Shown here one piece after another: positions 38,125 to 49,196 of a stretch of 64,000 nucleotides of DNA. The notes beneath the pieces are model-generated. The model was not told where the DNA came from. It searched no databases and saw nothing but the letters and a program-made list of their open reading frames with translations. The position numbers and the translations under genes are program-made. Within the stretch, counting starts at the first letter, position 1, and every line of letters begins with the position of its first letter. Source of the DNA: Piliocolobus tephrosceles (Eukaryota > Chordata > Mammalia > Primates > Cercopithecidae); NCBI RefSeq assembly GCF_002776525.5, contig NC_045441.1, positions 88,849,101 to 88,913,100 on the forward strand. The letters run 5' to 3'.

Positions 38125-39262
38125 GTTGAGGTTAATAGACTTAGGTTTTTAAATTAATTTTATTTGCTTCTGATCTTTATATTATCTGATCCTCTGTGTT
38201 AATTTTTATTTATTTGTTTTGACTGAGTTTGTAACATAAACTGCAATGAGATAGAACTTAGGATGAGTGAGACTGAAAATCAGGTTTTATGAAAAAAGGC
38301 TGAAATACAATTTTAAAAATGTGTACTTCCAAAGGTATCTATGACCTTTTATTAAGGGTAATATTATTTGATAAGTCCATAAAATACGGGAAATATCTCT
38401 AATGCCCATTACTGAAAACTTATGACTCATCTTAATCCATGAAGAAACTACTATATAATTTATACAACTTCTTTTGTTATTGTAACTTGTAATAAGCAAA
38501 ATGAATAATATCCAGAAATGTCGATATTCAAATGATAGGTGACAATAGGAAGTTTTTTAACTTTCTCCGTGAGCTTCTGTTTATCTAATTTGTAAAATAG
38601 AAGCCATTTGAATCTACTGGTGGAGTGAAGGATAAGTGAAATTACGTATATTGGGTATTTCACGCAGTACCTAACAGATAAGAGCCTTTCTGTGAATGTG
38701 AGTTGCCCTCCCTTCATAGCTTCCAGAGAAAACACGGGTGGTCTTCTTAGGTACTATTTGCCTCACGACAGGTTATAAACAACAGGGATTTCTGGATAGT
38801 AAATCAATACTAACTGAGGATTGCCAGAAAAGGAAAACAGAAGAAGAATTTAGTAGCAGCTTAGTCACTAAGGCAACTTTTTGTGAAAGAAAGTCATCAG
38901 TGAATTGTACACACAGCATTGGTTTGTCTTCTCTCTTCGTGTTTCTCTTAGCCACATCTAAAGAGAACCCATCTACCCAGGGGGCCTATTACCTAGTAAG
39001 AAGCATCCGGCTCACATGGTAGCTGCTACAGTAATTGAGGCATGTAATTTAACAGCAAATAAGATTTTGGTGATTGTCTGACAGTTCCAAACCTATGAAG
39101 TAATGGTAAATCGCACACAACCTCATCTCTATATCCACATAGCATCTACCGACAGCATTATTTTCTTTGTTATTATAATGTAGATGAGTAGGTTCAATTT
39201 CTATTAAATTAACAGGATATAAAATATTATAAAGTTACACTTCATTTTGTTTGGATTTGAAA

Positions 39263-39374
39263 TTCAGTTATTATTCTATCATTTTTGTAATTGTGAGAAA
39301 AATGTGATATTGATAAAGTGTTCAAATTATACAATAATCATTGCTTTGGTAATATGTCAGTCTGAAAACTACAG
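39263..39374 (+). repeat. 112-bp direct duplication, copy 2
   Basis: Same 112 bases as 38013-38124, same strand, 1250 bases downstream. Flanks diverge abruptly at both ends. Confidence 0.95.
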
Positions 39375-39648
39375 ATTTTTAAAGGTACAACCATTTCAGA
39401 TGTCAGATTGCAAACTCCTGGTATATCTGGAAACCATGTGTTTTTAGAAAGAATGTTTTACAGGATTAAATTATGTGAGTTAAGGGAAGGCTTTATTTTT
39501 ATAAAGATAAGACTGAAGATCTTTATTAGAGGTCAAGTGAGGAAAATGTAGAGGCTATTTTGCTGCGATGCTGTAACATCACTTCAAACCATGCATCTGT
39601 AAGAAAACTGACAATTCTGTTTCTGTCCTTACAAATCAGCCACCAAAT

Positions 39649-39999
39649 TAAGTATAGTCTTGTGCCTCGTAACAACATTTAGGTCAGTGGCAGACTACTT
39701 ATATGAGGGTAGTCTCATAAGATTATAATGCAGTATTTTTATTTTACCTTTTCTGTGTTTAGATATGTTCAAATACACAAATACTTATCATATTACAATT
39801 GCGTATAGTTTTCATCATAATAACATGCTGAACAGGTTTGTAGCCTAGGATCCATAGGCCATATATAGCCTAGGTATGTAATAGGCTATACTACCTAGGT
39901 TGGTGTAAGTACACGCCGTGATATTTGCACAAAAATGAAATTCCTTAATTATGTATTACTCAGAATGTATTCCCATCAATAAGTGATAAATGACTGTAT
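39649..39999 (-). mobile_element. TcMar-Tigger MITE, antisense
   Basis: AGTATAGTCTTGTGCCTCGT, 'AGTCTCATAAGATTATAATG', 'CATGCTGAACAGGTTTGTAG', 'ATAGCCTAGGTATGTAATAG' and the end AAGTGATAAATGACTGTA match the common Tigger-derived element whose ends are TACAGTCAT-like. Confidence 0.8.
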
Positions 40000-40514
40000 T
40001 AGAAAACTCATAAAAATTTAAAGTTTAATAGTAATAGTAAGAATAAAAATATTTAAATAATTTTTGCCTGCCAGTCTGGCACTTAGAATTCAAATTTCAA
40101 GGGTAGAGTAGAAATGCTTTGTATAATTTATTTCAGGTTGAGCTTATAAATTGATAAATAAAGAAATAAAACAAATTTCCTAGGAAATAAAGACAAATTT
40201 TTCTCTTGCAATCTGAGATGGGTATGGATAAAAAGAAGAAATATAAAATTGACCCAAATTATTATTGGTAGAAAATTGAGGTTTTAACTTAAAATATACA
40301 GTAGCTGTTTACACTGATCACAGTAATCATGTACTTGTGAAATTTTCTATTTCACTTTAAGCCTGTATGATGAGCCCTGAGAATAACTATGTCCACTTGA
40401 CAAAATGTAATTAAGAAAGCCCTATTTCAACAGGGGAAATTTGCTTTCACTGCCCTTGACTCATAATTTATTGACATCAAAAAATAAATAATACAAAGAG
40501 AAAGAAACTCATAT
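40000..40514. other. Intronic DNA, nothing recognised
   Basis: AT-rich unique DNA. Confidence 0.45.
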
Positions 40515-40612
40515 GTATTTGCTGCCCATTAGGTGCTATGAATCATTTGATTCTTACAGTAGTCCTACCAGTTAGTTATTATTATCCCTGTTTTACAATG
40601 AGGACAGGGAGA
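40515..40612 (-). repeat. MIR SINE fragment
   Basis: 'GTGCTATGAATCATTTGATT', 'TTATTATCCCTGTTTTACAA' and TGAGGACAGGGAGACACAGA follow the inverted MIR core. Confidence 0.7.
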
Positions 40613-40617
40613 CACAG

Positions 40618-41575
40618 ACAAGTTCATTCATTTAACATATCGTTACCTAGTGCTTACTAAATAAACCATAGGAACTGGTCTAGGCCCTGGGGATATCACA
40701 GTGACCAAGATGGAAAGGCTTACAACTTCTCATGGAACATGTTTCCTGTCAGAAGAGAGAAAATATATATAAGAAAAACCAACCAAACAAATTAAAAAAA
40801 AAACACAAAACCTAGCAGCATTCATGCAATATAGGATATGAAAAGAAAATGGTGCAACTTAGAATGCCTGGTTGGAATCTTTAGATTTCTTAAGACTGGG
40901 AAGGCTTATTTATTTCTTAAGACTGGGAGGGCTTATTTCTTAAGACTGGGAAGACAGAGGGAAGATCCAAATGAGGACAGAGCCAACTGCTTGGAGGTCC
41001 GAGGGAGGTGCGTGGCAGACAGAAGGAGAGTCCAGGCCAAACTCTAAAGCCAAAGCCCTGGAGCTCTGTGAGGAAAGGAGAAAGTGGTGCAACACCGGGG
41101 CTGGGGTAGGCAGCCAAGAGATAGTGACACACTTTGAGCCAGGTTTTAATCTAAGGGAGTTGGGAAACAATGGGAGGAACATCACGACCCAATTTATATT
41201 TTTAAAGAAAGAAATGATCACTCTCGCTACTGTGAGATGAACTCATTGGTGGTGGTCGAGGGAGGCACGGAGCATAGAAGACAGAAAAATAGGAAGACCT
41301 TTCAGTGGTCCAGATGAGAGGTGGTTGAGGCGATGCTACAGACAGATAGTGTGGCACTCAAGAAAGAAGAATCAGGACAAATCCTGAGTTTTTGCCAAGA
41401 GCCAAAGAACCATTTACTGAGTGGAAGCCTGGGAAAGGAGTTGGTTTGTCTCTGGTCATCAAGACCTTGTTGTTAATTTGTTAAATTTCAGAAGACTTTT
41501 AGACTCTAAGAGAAGATAGCTATTAGGACTCGGCTGAACAAGTATGTATTTAGGGGTCAAGATAACAGACAAAAA
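40618..41575 (-). repeat. L2 LINE, antisense, about 0.95 kb
   Basis: From 'GACAAGTTCATTCATTTAAC' and 'GGTCTAGGCCCTGGGGATAT' (inverted 3' end), through 'AAGCCCTGGAGCTCTGTGAG' and 'ATGATCACTCTCGCTACTGT', to 'AGTCATATTTGAAAAACTTA'. This is the order of the inverted L2 3' UTR. GC content exceeds the flanks. Frames inside are chance. Confidence 0.75.
40885..40953 (+). repeat. Short minisatellite, three copies
   Basis: ATTTCTTAAGACTGGGA followed by A/G and GGCTTATT is repeated with period about 23-27; the third copy is partial. Lies inside the L2. Confidence 0.9.
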
Positions 41576-41836
41576 TTTGAGAGTCATATTTGAAAAACTT
41601 AAATTATCAAATATTCAATCCCATATGTGAAGAAAAAAATGTGATTCCAGTTTTAGCTAATTTACTTCTTTGTTGTTATAAGATGGATTATTTACTAGAG
41701 AAAACATGTTATAGGCCAAAGGTCAATAAAGTTTTTGCTAGAGAAAAGTACACAATTTCAACAAAAACATAAAAAATTATATATGTATTAACAAGTTACA
41801 TTAGACTCGTCATTAAAATGATCAAATGAAGAAATA

Positions 41837-42056
41837 GACCAGCCTGGCAATAATACCCTGTCTCAACTAAAAATACAAAAATTAGTTGGGTGTGGTGGCA
41901 TATGCCTGTAATTCCAGCTAGTTGGGAGGCTGAGGCACAAAAATTGCTTGAATCCAGGAGATGGAGGTTGCAGTAAGCCAAGATTGTGCCACTGCACTCC
42001 AGCATGGGTGACAGAGAAAGACTTCCATCTAAAAAAAAAAAAAAAAAAAAAAAAAA
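41837..42056 (+). repeat. 5'-truncated Alu, sense
   Basis: Starts at GACCAGCCTGGC in the left arm and runs to an A27 tail. AAATGAAG-type target-site duplication at about 41824 and 42053. Confidence 0.9.
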
Positions 42057-42121
42057 TGAAGTAGATGATAGACCTATTCAACTTCTTAGCATGACTTAAA
42101 TTCAATTAAAAATATAGATTG

Positions 42122-42296
42122 ACTAGCCGGGCGAGGTGGCGGGCACCTGTAGTCCCAGCTACTCGGGAGGCTGAGGCAGGAGAATGGCGTAAAACCCGGG
42201 AGGCAGCGCTTGCAGTGAGCTGAGATCCGGCCACTGCATTCCAGCCTGGGGGACAGAGCCAGACTCCGTCTCAAAAAAAAAAAAAAAACAAAAAAA
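42122..42296 (+). repeat. 5'-truncated AluYR-type Alu, sense
   Basis: AGCCGGGCGAGGTGGCGGGC, 'GAGAATGGCGTAAAACCCGG' and GAGCTGAGATCCGGCCACTG are variants I associate with cercopithecid AluYR copies. Ends in an A-rich tail that leads into a TA repeat. Confidence 0.88.
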
Positions 42297-42321
42297 ATAT
42301 ATATATATATATATATATATA
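42297..42321 (+). repeat. (TA)n microsatellite
   Basis: About 12 TA units grown from the Alu tail. Confidence 0.95.
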
Positions 42322-42826
42322 GTAGAGAATACATTAGTTCTATAACAGGATGTTTTTGAGTTGAGATAAAACCAAAATGTATTTATGATTTAAATAATAT
42401 GTAATTATATTGCAATTATGTATACATTAGCCAACTTTGTTCATAAATCAGAAGGCATCTAGCAAAATGCATTTTGTTTTACGCTGGTGCAGATTAAGTG
42501 AATGCAATAAAAGTTGTTAAATATATATTTTAATGTGAATTAATGAAGAAGTAACCAGATATCATCCATTTATTTTAGACTTAATCCTAAGAAAGAATAT
42601 GATGTAAATGTATAAAATAATGATAACTTACTAAGTTTTAAATATTGTATAAAAGCCAATTTTCTGTAAAATGGCATAATCCAGAAAAGCTGACTTTTAA
42701 AATATTGCCATAAAATGAATCCTACCTAAATATGCTTAACATTAAAAAATAAGTACCTAAATAAAATCAAAGCTTTGTTACTGCAGACAATTTCATGGAA
42801 TACATGAAAGTATTTTGAAAGGAAGA
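42322..42826. other. Intronic DNA, nothing recognised
   Basis: AT-rich unique sequence. Confidence 0.45.
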
Positions 42827-43123
42827 GGTTGGGCATGGTGGCTCATGCCTGTACTCCCAGAAATTTGGGAGGGCGAGGCAGGTGGATCACTTGAGGTTAG
42901 GAGTTCGAGACCAGCCTGACCAACATGGTGAAACCCCATCTCTACCAAATACAAACATCAGCCAGGCATGGTGGCATATGCCTGTAATCCCAGCTACTTG
43001 GGAGGCTGAGGCAGGAGAATCGTTTGAACCCGAGAGGCGGAGGTTGCAGTTGAGATTGCGCCATTGTACTCCAGTCTGGGCAACAAGAGCTAAACTTTAT
43101 CTCAAAAAAAAAAAAAAAAAAAA
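42827..43123 (+). repeat. Alu (AluS-like), sense
   Basis: GGTTGGGCATGGTGGCTCAT to an A20 tail. First member of a tail-to-tail inverted pair with the Alu at 43174-43479. Confidence 0.94.
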
Positions 43124-43173
43124 GACTCCTAGAAATCTGTTTTCTTTCTCTCCTCTCCTTTAAATATGTTTTT

Positions 43174-43479
43174 TGTTACTGCTGTTTTTTGATTTTTTGA
43201 GACAGAGTCTCATTCTGTCACCCAGGTTGAAGTGCAGTGACCCGATCTCAGCTCACTGCAACCTCCACCTCTCAGGTTCAAGCGATTCTCCTGCCTCAGC
43301 CTCACAAGTAGCTGGGACTACAGGCACTCGCCACGATGCCCGGCTAATTTTTGTATTTTTAGTAGAGATGGGGTTTCACCATATTGGCCAGGCTGGTCTT
43401 GAACTCATGAACTTGTGATCCGCTCACCTTGGCCTCCCAAAGTATTGGGATTACAGGCGTGAGCCACCGCACCCAGCCT
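43174..43479 (-). repeat. Alu (AluS-like), antisense
   Basis: T-rich head, GAGACAGAGTCTCATTCTGT, end CCGCACCCAGCC. Target-site duplication TTTAAATATGTTTT / TTTAAATACGTTTT. Confidence 0.95.
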
Positions 43480-44099
43480 CTTTTAAATACGTTTTAAGTG
43501 GCTAATGTTGCAGAAAAATGTTACAGTAGTTCATGTATATTCTTGGCTTCCTTAACTTCTGCTTTGGCTGAATATCTATGACATCTTATTATAAAATATC
43601 CGTTAGTCAAAATTCTGGAATTCTCACAAACAAGCGCTCTATTTTGGGTAAAACCACACGTTTCTTATTCCCACATAATTCGCCAGTTGAATAGGAGTGC
43701 CTAGGACTTTGTTGATGTCCAAATTCAGCCTCTGGAAGACCGAGAATGCCCCTTGCCCACTTCTGATGAATCACATTGTGTGTGTGTGCGTGCGCACACA
43801 TGTGCATATGTGTATTTAAACTTAGAAGCATTTTATATAAGCTGTTAATTATTAACTTGATTAATTGCTCCAGATAATCAAGAATTAAGTTTATGAAAGA
43901 GGTTGCATGAGATAAAAAAGGGAATTAACTCTATTTTTTAAAATAAAACACCTTTAAAATATCTTTCCAACATAAATGATACACAAATTTCTACATTTAA
44001 GGGTCCAATTTCCCTCATCTCTCAGCTATGACCTTCATAACATAAAACTTAACAGTTTAAAAATTCCTTAAATTCAAATATGGACAAGCAATTTTAATC
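43480..44099. other. Intronic DNA with a TG/CA alternating tract
   Basis: Holds the alternating purine-pyrimidine tract at 43777-43815; otherwise nothing recognised. Confidence 0.5.
43777..43815 (+). repeat. Alternating purine-pyrimidine tract (Z-DNA prone)
   Basis: 39 bases of strict alternation built from TG, CG, CA and TA steps, including GCGTGCGC in the centre. Confidence 0.9.
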
Positions 44100-44856
44100 C
44101 AACCGAAAAATAGACGATGAATGTAATAAGAACAATCACAAAAGTAAAGTACCCTAAGATATATGAAAAGATGCTTAACTTCACCTATAATAAGAGAAAT
44201 TCAAATTATATTATCTCAATCAAATTAGCAAAACACCCTAAACTTTAATTACATATGGTTTATGAGGTATGGGGATATAGGCACTCTTGCATATAGTCAG
44301 GGAATTTTAACGTGATATAATCCCTATGGAAGCGAAGTTGGCAGTATTTGTTAAAATTACAAATGCTTTTGACCTGGTAATTCCACTTTAAAATTTATCT
44401 TATCTTAAAATTTATCTTACCAATATATTTGCACATCTGTGAATGGACAATTCATATATATACATTGCAGTGCCGTATTAGTAGTAAAAATTTAAAAGAT
44501 TTCAAATGCCCACCACAGTGATCCATAAAACAAGATGTTTCTTTCAACTCTAACCTCTCTAAGTTTTGATACGGAAATACTTCTCAGATATTTTAAGTGA
44601 AGTAAAGAAAGGTAAAGAAAAAGGTTTATATTATGATTCCTTTTGGCTGTAAAAACGCTGAGAATTAATAAAGATTTATACATCTAATTTGCTGCATATG
44701 CATAAAAAACTTGAAGGAATGCCCAAGATTTTAGACAAGATTAATCCATTGAGGGCAAGGGAGTGAGAACTAAACAGAAGGGAGGAAGTTTATCTTTATG
44801 ACTCTAAACCTTGATATTCTTTTGGGTTTGAACCATAAAATGTATTCTCTTATAAA
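44100..44856 (+). repeat. Old L1M LINE 3' end, sense
   Basis: 'AAAAGATGCTTAACTTCACC', 'TTGACCTGGTAATTCCACTT', 'TTCAAATGCCCACCACAGTG' and a 3' UTR-like 'ATTGAGGGCAAGGGAGTGAG' follow an old L1. A 16-base unit TTAAAATTTATCTTAT is duplicated at about 44389-44421. Confidence 0.75.
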
Positions 44857-45182
44857 GGGCTAGGCACGGTGGCTCACACCTGTAATCCCACGACTTTGGG
44901 AGGCCAAGGTGGGCAGATAATTTGAGGTCAGGAGTTTGAGATCAGCCTGGCGAACATGGTGAGACCCCATCTCTACTAAAAATACAAAAATTTGCAGGGC
45001 ATAGTGGCACACTACTGTAATCCCAGCTCTTCAGGGGGCTGAGGCAGTAGAATTGTTTGATCCTGGAGAATTGCTTGATCCCGGGAGGTGGAGGCTGCAG
45101 TGAGCTGAGATCGTACCACAGCACTCCAGTGGGGGCAACAGAGTGAGACTCTGCCTCAAAAAAAAAAAAAAAAAAAAAAAAG
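44857..45182 (+). repeat. Alu (AluS-like), sense
   Basis: GGGCTAGGCACGGTGGCTCA to an A24 tail. The right arm has an internal tandem duplication: AGAATTGTTTGATCCTGG then AGAATTGCTTGATCCCGG. Confidence 0.94.
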
Positions 45183-45363
45183 TGAATGTGCCTGATTTTA
45201 TTAAGTACCCAAGTTTGAAAAAACCTTGTATCTAAAATTAATTTTCAGAAATAAAATGATGGATACTAAAATCTGATTTGTGTTATGTTTATAGAATTAT
45301 ATTGATCTTTAGTATTCCTCTGAAACTCCAGATATAGTTCCTAACACAGTGGATGTTCAATAT

Positions 45364-45690
45364 ACAGCTGATGCTTGAACAACTTGGGGGTTAGGGATGC
45401 TAACCCGCAGTGCAGTCTAAAGCTAGAGTATAATCTTCGAATCCCCCAAAACATTACTAATAGCCTACTGTTGACCAGAAGCCTTACAGATAACATAAAC
45501 AGTTGAGTAACCCATATTTTTATGTTATATGTATTATATACTATATGGTTACAATCAAATAAGCTAAAGAAAAGAAAATGTTATTAAGGAAGCCTTAAGA
45601 GAAAATATATTTACTATTTATTAAGTAGAAGTAGCTTATTATGAATGTCTTCATCTTAATCATTAAATACATCTTAACTTTCATTTTTAC
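45364..45690 (+). mobile_element. TcMar-Tigger element fragment
   Basis: 'CAGCTGATGCTTGAACAACT', 'TACTAATAGCCTACTGTTGA', 'CCAGAAGCCTTACAGATAAC', 'AAAGAAAAGAAAATGTTATT' and 'TTATTAAGTAGAAGTAGCTT' match the end region of a Tigger element. Second terminal repeat not seen. Confidence 0.8.
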
Positions 45691-47599
45691 TTTTCCATAT
45701 AACATTAAATAATAATTTACATATGACAAGAACACAAGGAATCTGAAAATTACAAATCACATTATTTTGTTTTCTTTGAAGAATTAAAATGCTATTTAAT
45801 GTCTAGGCTATTCCTATGTATATTTGAACTCCTGCCTTCTTCAGAAAGTGGTTTATGACTGAGCAACTTGAAGTACGACAGTGTCTATTGTACACCTTTG
45901 ACTTGTGAAAATAATAGAACCTAAAAGTTCCAAGAATGCATGAAAGACAAGCCGATTGTCCATTGCTAAAAAGAGCAATTAGCAAATCAATGAGCTGGTC
46001 CTTGTTTACACTTTTTAAAAAGTTAATTGCTTATTTCTTTATGAATCTTTTTCAACATTATAAGCCACTAGTGATCATCAGTCAAATCTGTCAAAATCAT
46101 CAAAGCATGTTGTGAGAAACCTTTCCTTTTGAACCATTACAAAGTTAAAGAAAATTTCTAATGGCTATTTCCATATTTCATTTTCATTAACAATGCTTAC
46201 TGCCTGAAATTCAATTTTGTTGTTGTTGTTGAATTAACCTTAGGACAATATTGAATAAGGTAATTAACTCAGAAAACCATGACAAGTTTAGTTAAAGTGT
46301 TTAGTCTCAGGAAATCTTTAGTTGGCAGGTGACTGTGGAACAAGAAATGTGTATTCAAGAAGGAAACACCTCTCCCCTGGTAATCTCTTTTTGTTTGAGA
46401 GCTGAAAAATGTGTGTTTTCCTCTCCTTTATCTTACACAAGAAACTATAGCATTTAAATATATTCTGACAAAGTGTAGAGAACTGTCTTTGTAATATAGT
46501 GATGTCAGTGAGTTTTAAAACTGTGTCTCTTGCAGGTTAAAAGGAAAGGCCAAGAGAGGAAATGACTAAATCCTCAGAGTATATCTTCATTGACAGCTGA
46601 TAATTAGCATACAGCTTAGCAATAATAATTAGTTCCCTCTTTAGAAAATTTCCGGATGAACTCTGAGTTGGTGCATTTCAGTTTCATCTTATTTCTTTGT
46701 CCATTCCCTCCCCAAGCAATTCCTGTTATTTTTAGAGTAGGAAAACTCAAGAGGAGCTTGCTTCATTTAACTGAGTCAGCACTGTCCATTATTTGAACTG
46801 TTTTCTTGAGATAACCTGAGATTAGAGTGTCTTCTGTCCCCATCTTCCTGCATATTTTCTGTTTCTTTCATCCAGGCAGCTTGAAGCAGTGTGAAGGGAT
46901 TTAAAGAAATCAGCCATTGCGTGGTAAATATGCCAAGTCCAGGGACCGTGATTTGGAGTTCAGATAATTAATATGACTTAAAGGAGTGACTCTAAAACTA
47001 AGAAAGGAAAAATTCTTGAGGGAAGAAAGCCTTGCTTGCCTTTATATTGCCTTCATTATATGCAAAAAATACTCAATACATTTTGAAACTCCATGGCAAA
47101 TTAGGTAAAAATATTTTCGTTTTCTCACAAGATATGTAAAACTAAAAATATTATGAATCAATAAGTCAAAGCAACAAAAAAGTTTGTAATTATTTGAGAT
47201 AGTTTATAAAATACACAATAAAGGTGATTAAAATTGAATTGATATTAACCTGAATTTTTCTATTTATGTCATTGCCATTAAATTATTTTGAATTATCTCA
47301 ATACAACCTATTAAATATTTTAAAAACCTTCTATCGTATTATTTATATCAGGCTCTGCAAAAAATGCATTCATTTCTGATGCATTATAATCTCTTAATAG
47401 ACTAGACTTTGAATTGCTAGGATATTTTAAAAATAATATTTAGAAATCTCATGTGCATTGTAACAAAGCTCTCTAGTCAACTTCTGTTGTTCAAATTTTG
47501 TCACCAACACTGACCAAAATAACCTTAACTCTGTACTGAATTCTAATAAATTCTCTTTTTGCATGCAAAAAAAATGGGGAGAATAATGTTTCTGAGGAG
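45691..47599. other. Repeat-poor intronic DNA
   Basis: No Alu, LINE or LTR recognised. Includes a TTGTTGTTGTTG stretch near 46218. Confidence 0.5.
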
Positions 47600-47698
47600 G
47601 TGTCACAATGATTACATGACATAAAAATGTCTAGCCCTTAGATAATACATGCTATGTAACTGATCAATAAATATTTATTAACTGTTATTATCACCTTG
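47600..47698 (+). repeat. MIR SINE 3' part
   Basis: 'GATTACATGACATAAAAATG', 'TCTAGCCCTTAGATAATACA' and 'CAATAAATATTTATTAACTG' fit the end of MIR. Confidence 0.55.
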
Positions 47699-48229
47699 AG
47701 AGTTAGGGTGGGGAGGATGGGTACCCGGATATAGGAGGAAATTTGGTTGCATAAAAAAGGAGACATCTCATACGTCTTCCCCTTTTACTTATATAATTTC
47801 ATTTTTGGTAAAGTAACACATGTTCACTGGAGAAAATTTGTGTAATACAGAAATTTTACATAGATCTCTAGAAGAGCCTGAATTCTCATTTTCACTAGTT
47901 ATTGTAATTTTTAAAAATACCACTAAAATGACATTTTCATCCTCATTCCTTTGAACATTTAATGAAGTTGAATTCTTTTTATCCAAATTCACTTTTTGTG
48001 TCCTCTTTGATAATGTGCTATTTGCAGAACAGAGGTGATATTTTTTCTTCTTTCTTTAAAATAGTTTCTTTTTTTAACATAGTAAAGGACTGTATTAAAA
48101 ACAATTAGTTTCCATTTGTGCTATATGTATATTTTCTTCCCCAGATTTCCTCTAATAATTATGTTTCTGCTTTTTTCTTAAACTTCAGAATTCCATGATT
48201 TATCAAACTTTACTGCTTTGATCTCACTA

Positions 48230-48431
48230 ATTGTTTTATGTTTACAATGCTCTCTTTACAAAAAACATACTTCAATTTCTATAAATTTCATATGAATGAG
48301 ATAGATGAAAGTCTGCTCATTCCAAAATAAATTGGAAATAGAAGCATTCTTCTCTATTCAGATATGAAATTTATTCTCCAGTTGTGTGAGTGACTTTCAC
48401 AATCCGGTTATTATCAGGAAAAATGACTTAA
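48230..48431 (+). repeat. Left arm of a long imperfect inverted repeat
   Basis: About 200 bases, including CATTCCAAAATAAATTGGAA and ATATGAAATTTATTCTCCAG, found reverse-complemented at 48996-49196. Roughly 90% identical by eye, with two or three small indels. Confidence 0.95.
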
Positions 48432-48995
48432 GATCAATTAATGAAAACTCAAATTTTGATATTTGGCAGATACTCTCCAACATGCACTATAATTATATAG
48501 TCATAAACATCTATATATGATTGAACATCTAAACATCATGAACACCTAAACATGATTATATAATCATGAAAAGCTATCAACAGCAGGCCAACTTATTTAG
48601 TCTAGCAGAAATACAGATTGTAACAAATTTATGGTATTATAAATTTGTTAATGAATAAAGACAGACTGGCTAAGTTTGCTATGGAATTGAGACATGCTTC
48701 ATGTTGACTGCTCTGACCCCATACACATTAATTATAGAAACTACACATTTTGCCATGTGGCTTCCACATTTTAACCACAGATGGATAATTGTTCACAACA
48801 CATCCAATCTAGAGGAAGCCAGCAACCCATGAATTATGAACACTAGCTGACACAATTTCATTATTTCCCTTGAGAATTTGAATTGCAAAGTGCAGGAGCC
48901 ATTGTCACATTGTGGTGATGTGGGAGCTGGAAGGTTATATCTTATATATATAATAAATATATATTACATATAGGTTATATATAATAACCTATTAA

Positions 48996-49196
48996 AAAGT
49001 CATTTTTCCTGATAATAACTGGATTGTGAAAGTCACTCATATGACTGGAGAATAAATTTCATATCTGAATAGAGAAGAACGCTTCTATTTCCAATTTATT
49101 TTGGAATGAGCAAACTTTCATCTCCCTCATTTGTATGAAATTCATAGAAATTGAAGTTTGCTTTATTTGTAAAGAGAGCATTATAAACAAAACAAT
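48996..49196 (-). repeat. Right arm of a long imperfect inverted repeat
   Basis: Reverse complement of the left arm. The 564-bp spacer is unrelated AT-rich sequence; next to this arm lies a TA-rich stretch with the small palindrome-like AGGTTATATATAATAACCT. Confidence 0.95.

Larger units (their letters stand above)
37773..39648. other. Intronic DNA around the duplicated pair
   Basis: Apart from the two 112-bp copies, no recognised element. A 94-codon frame at 38738-39022 has no known domain. Confidence 0.4.

Noticed and set aside
47775..47900. Resemblance to an inverted old L1 (ACACATGTTCACTGGAGAAA)
   Set aside because: Short and diverged; not enough to support a feature.
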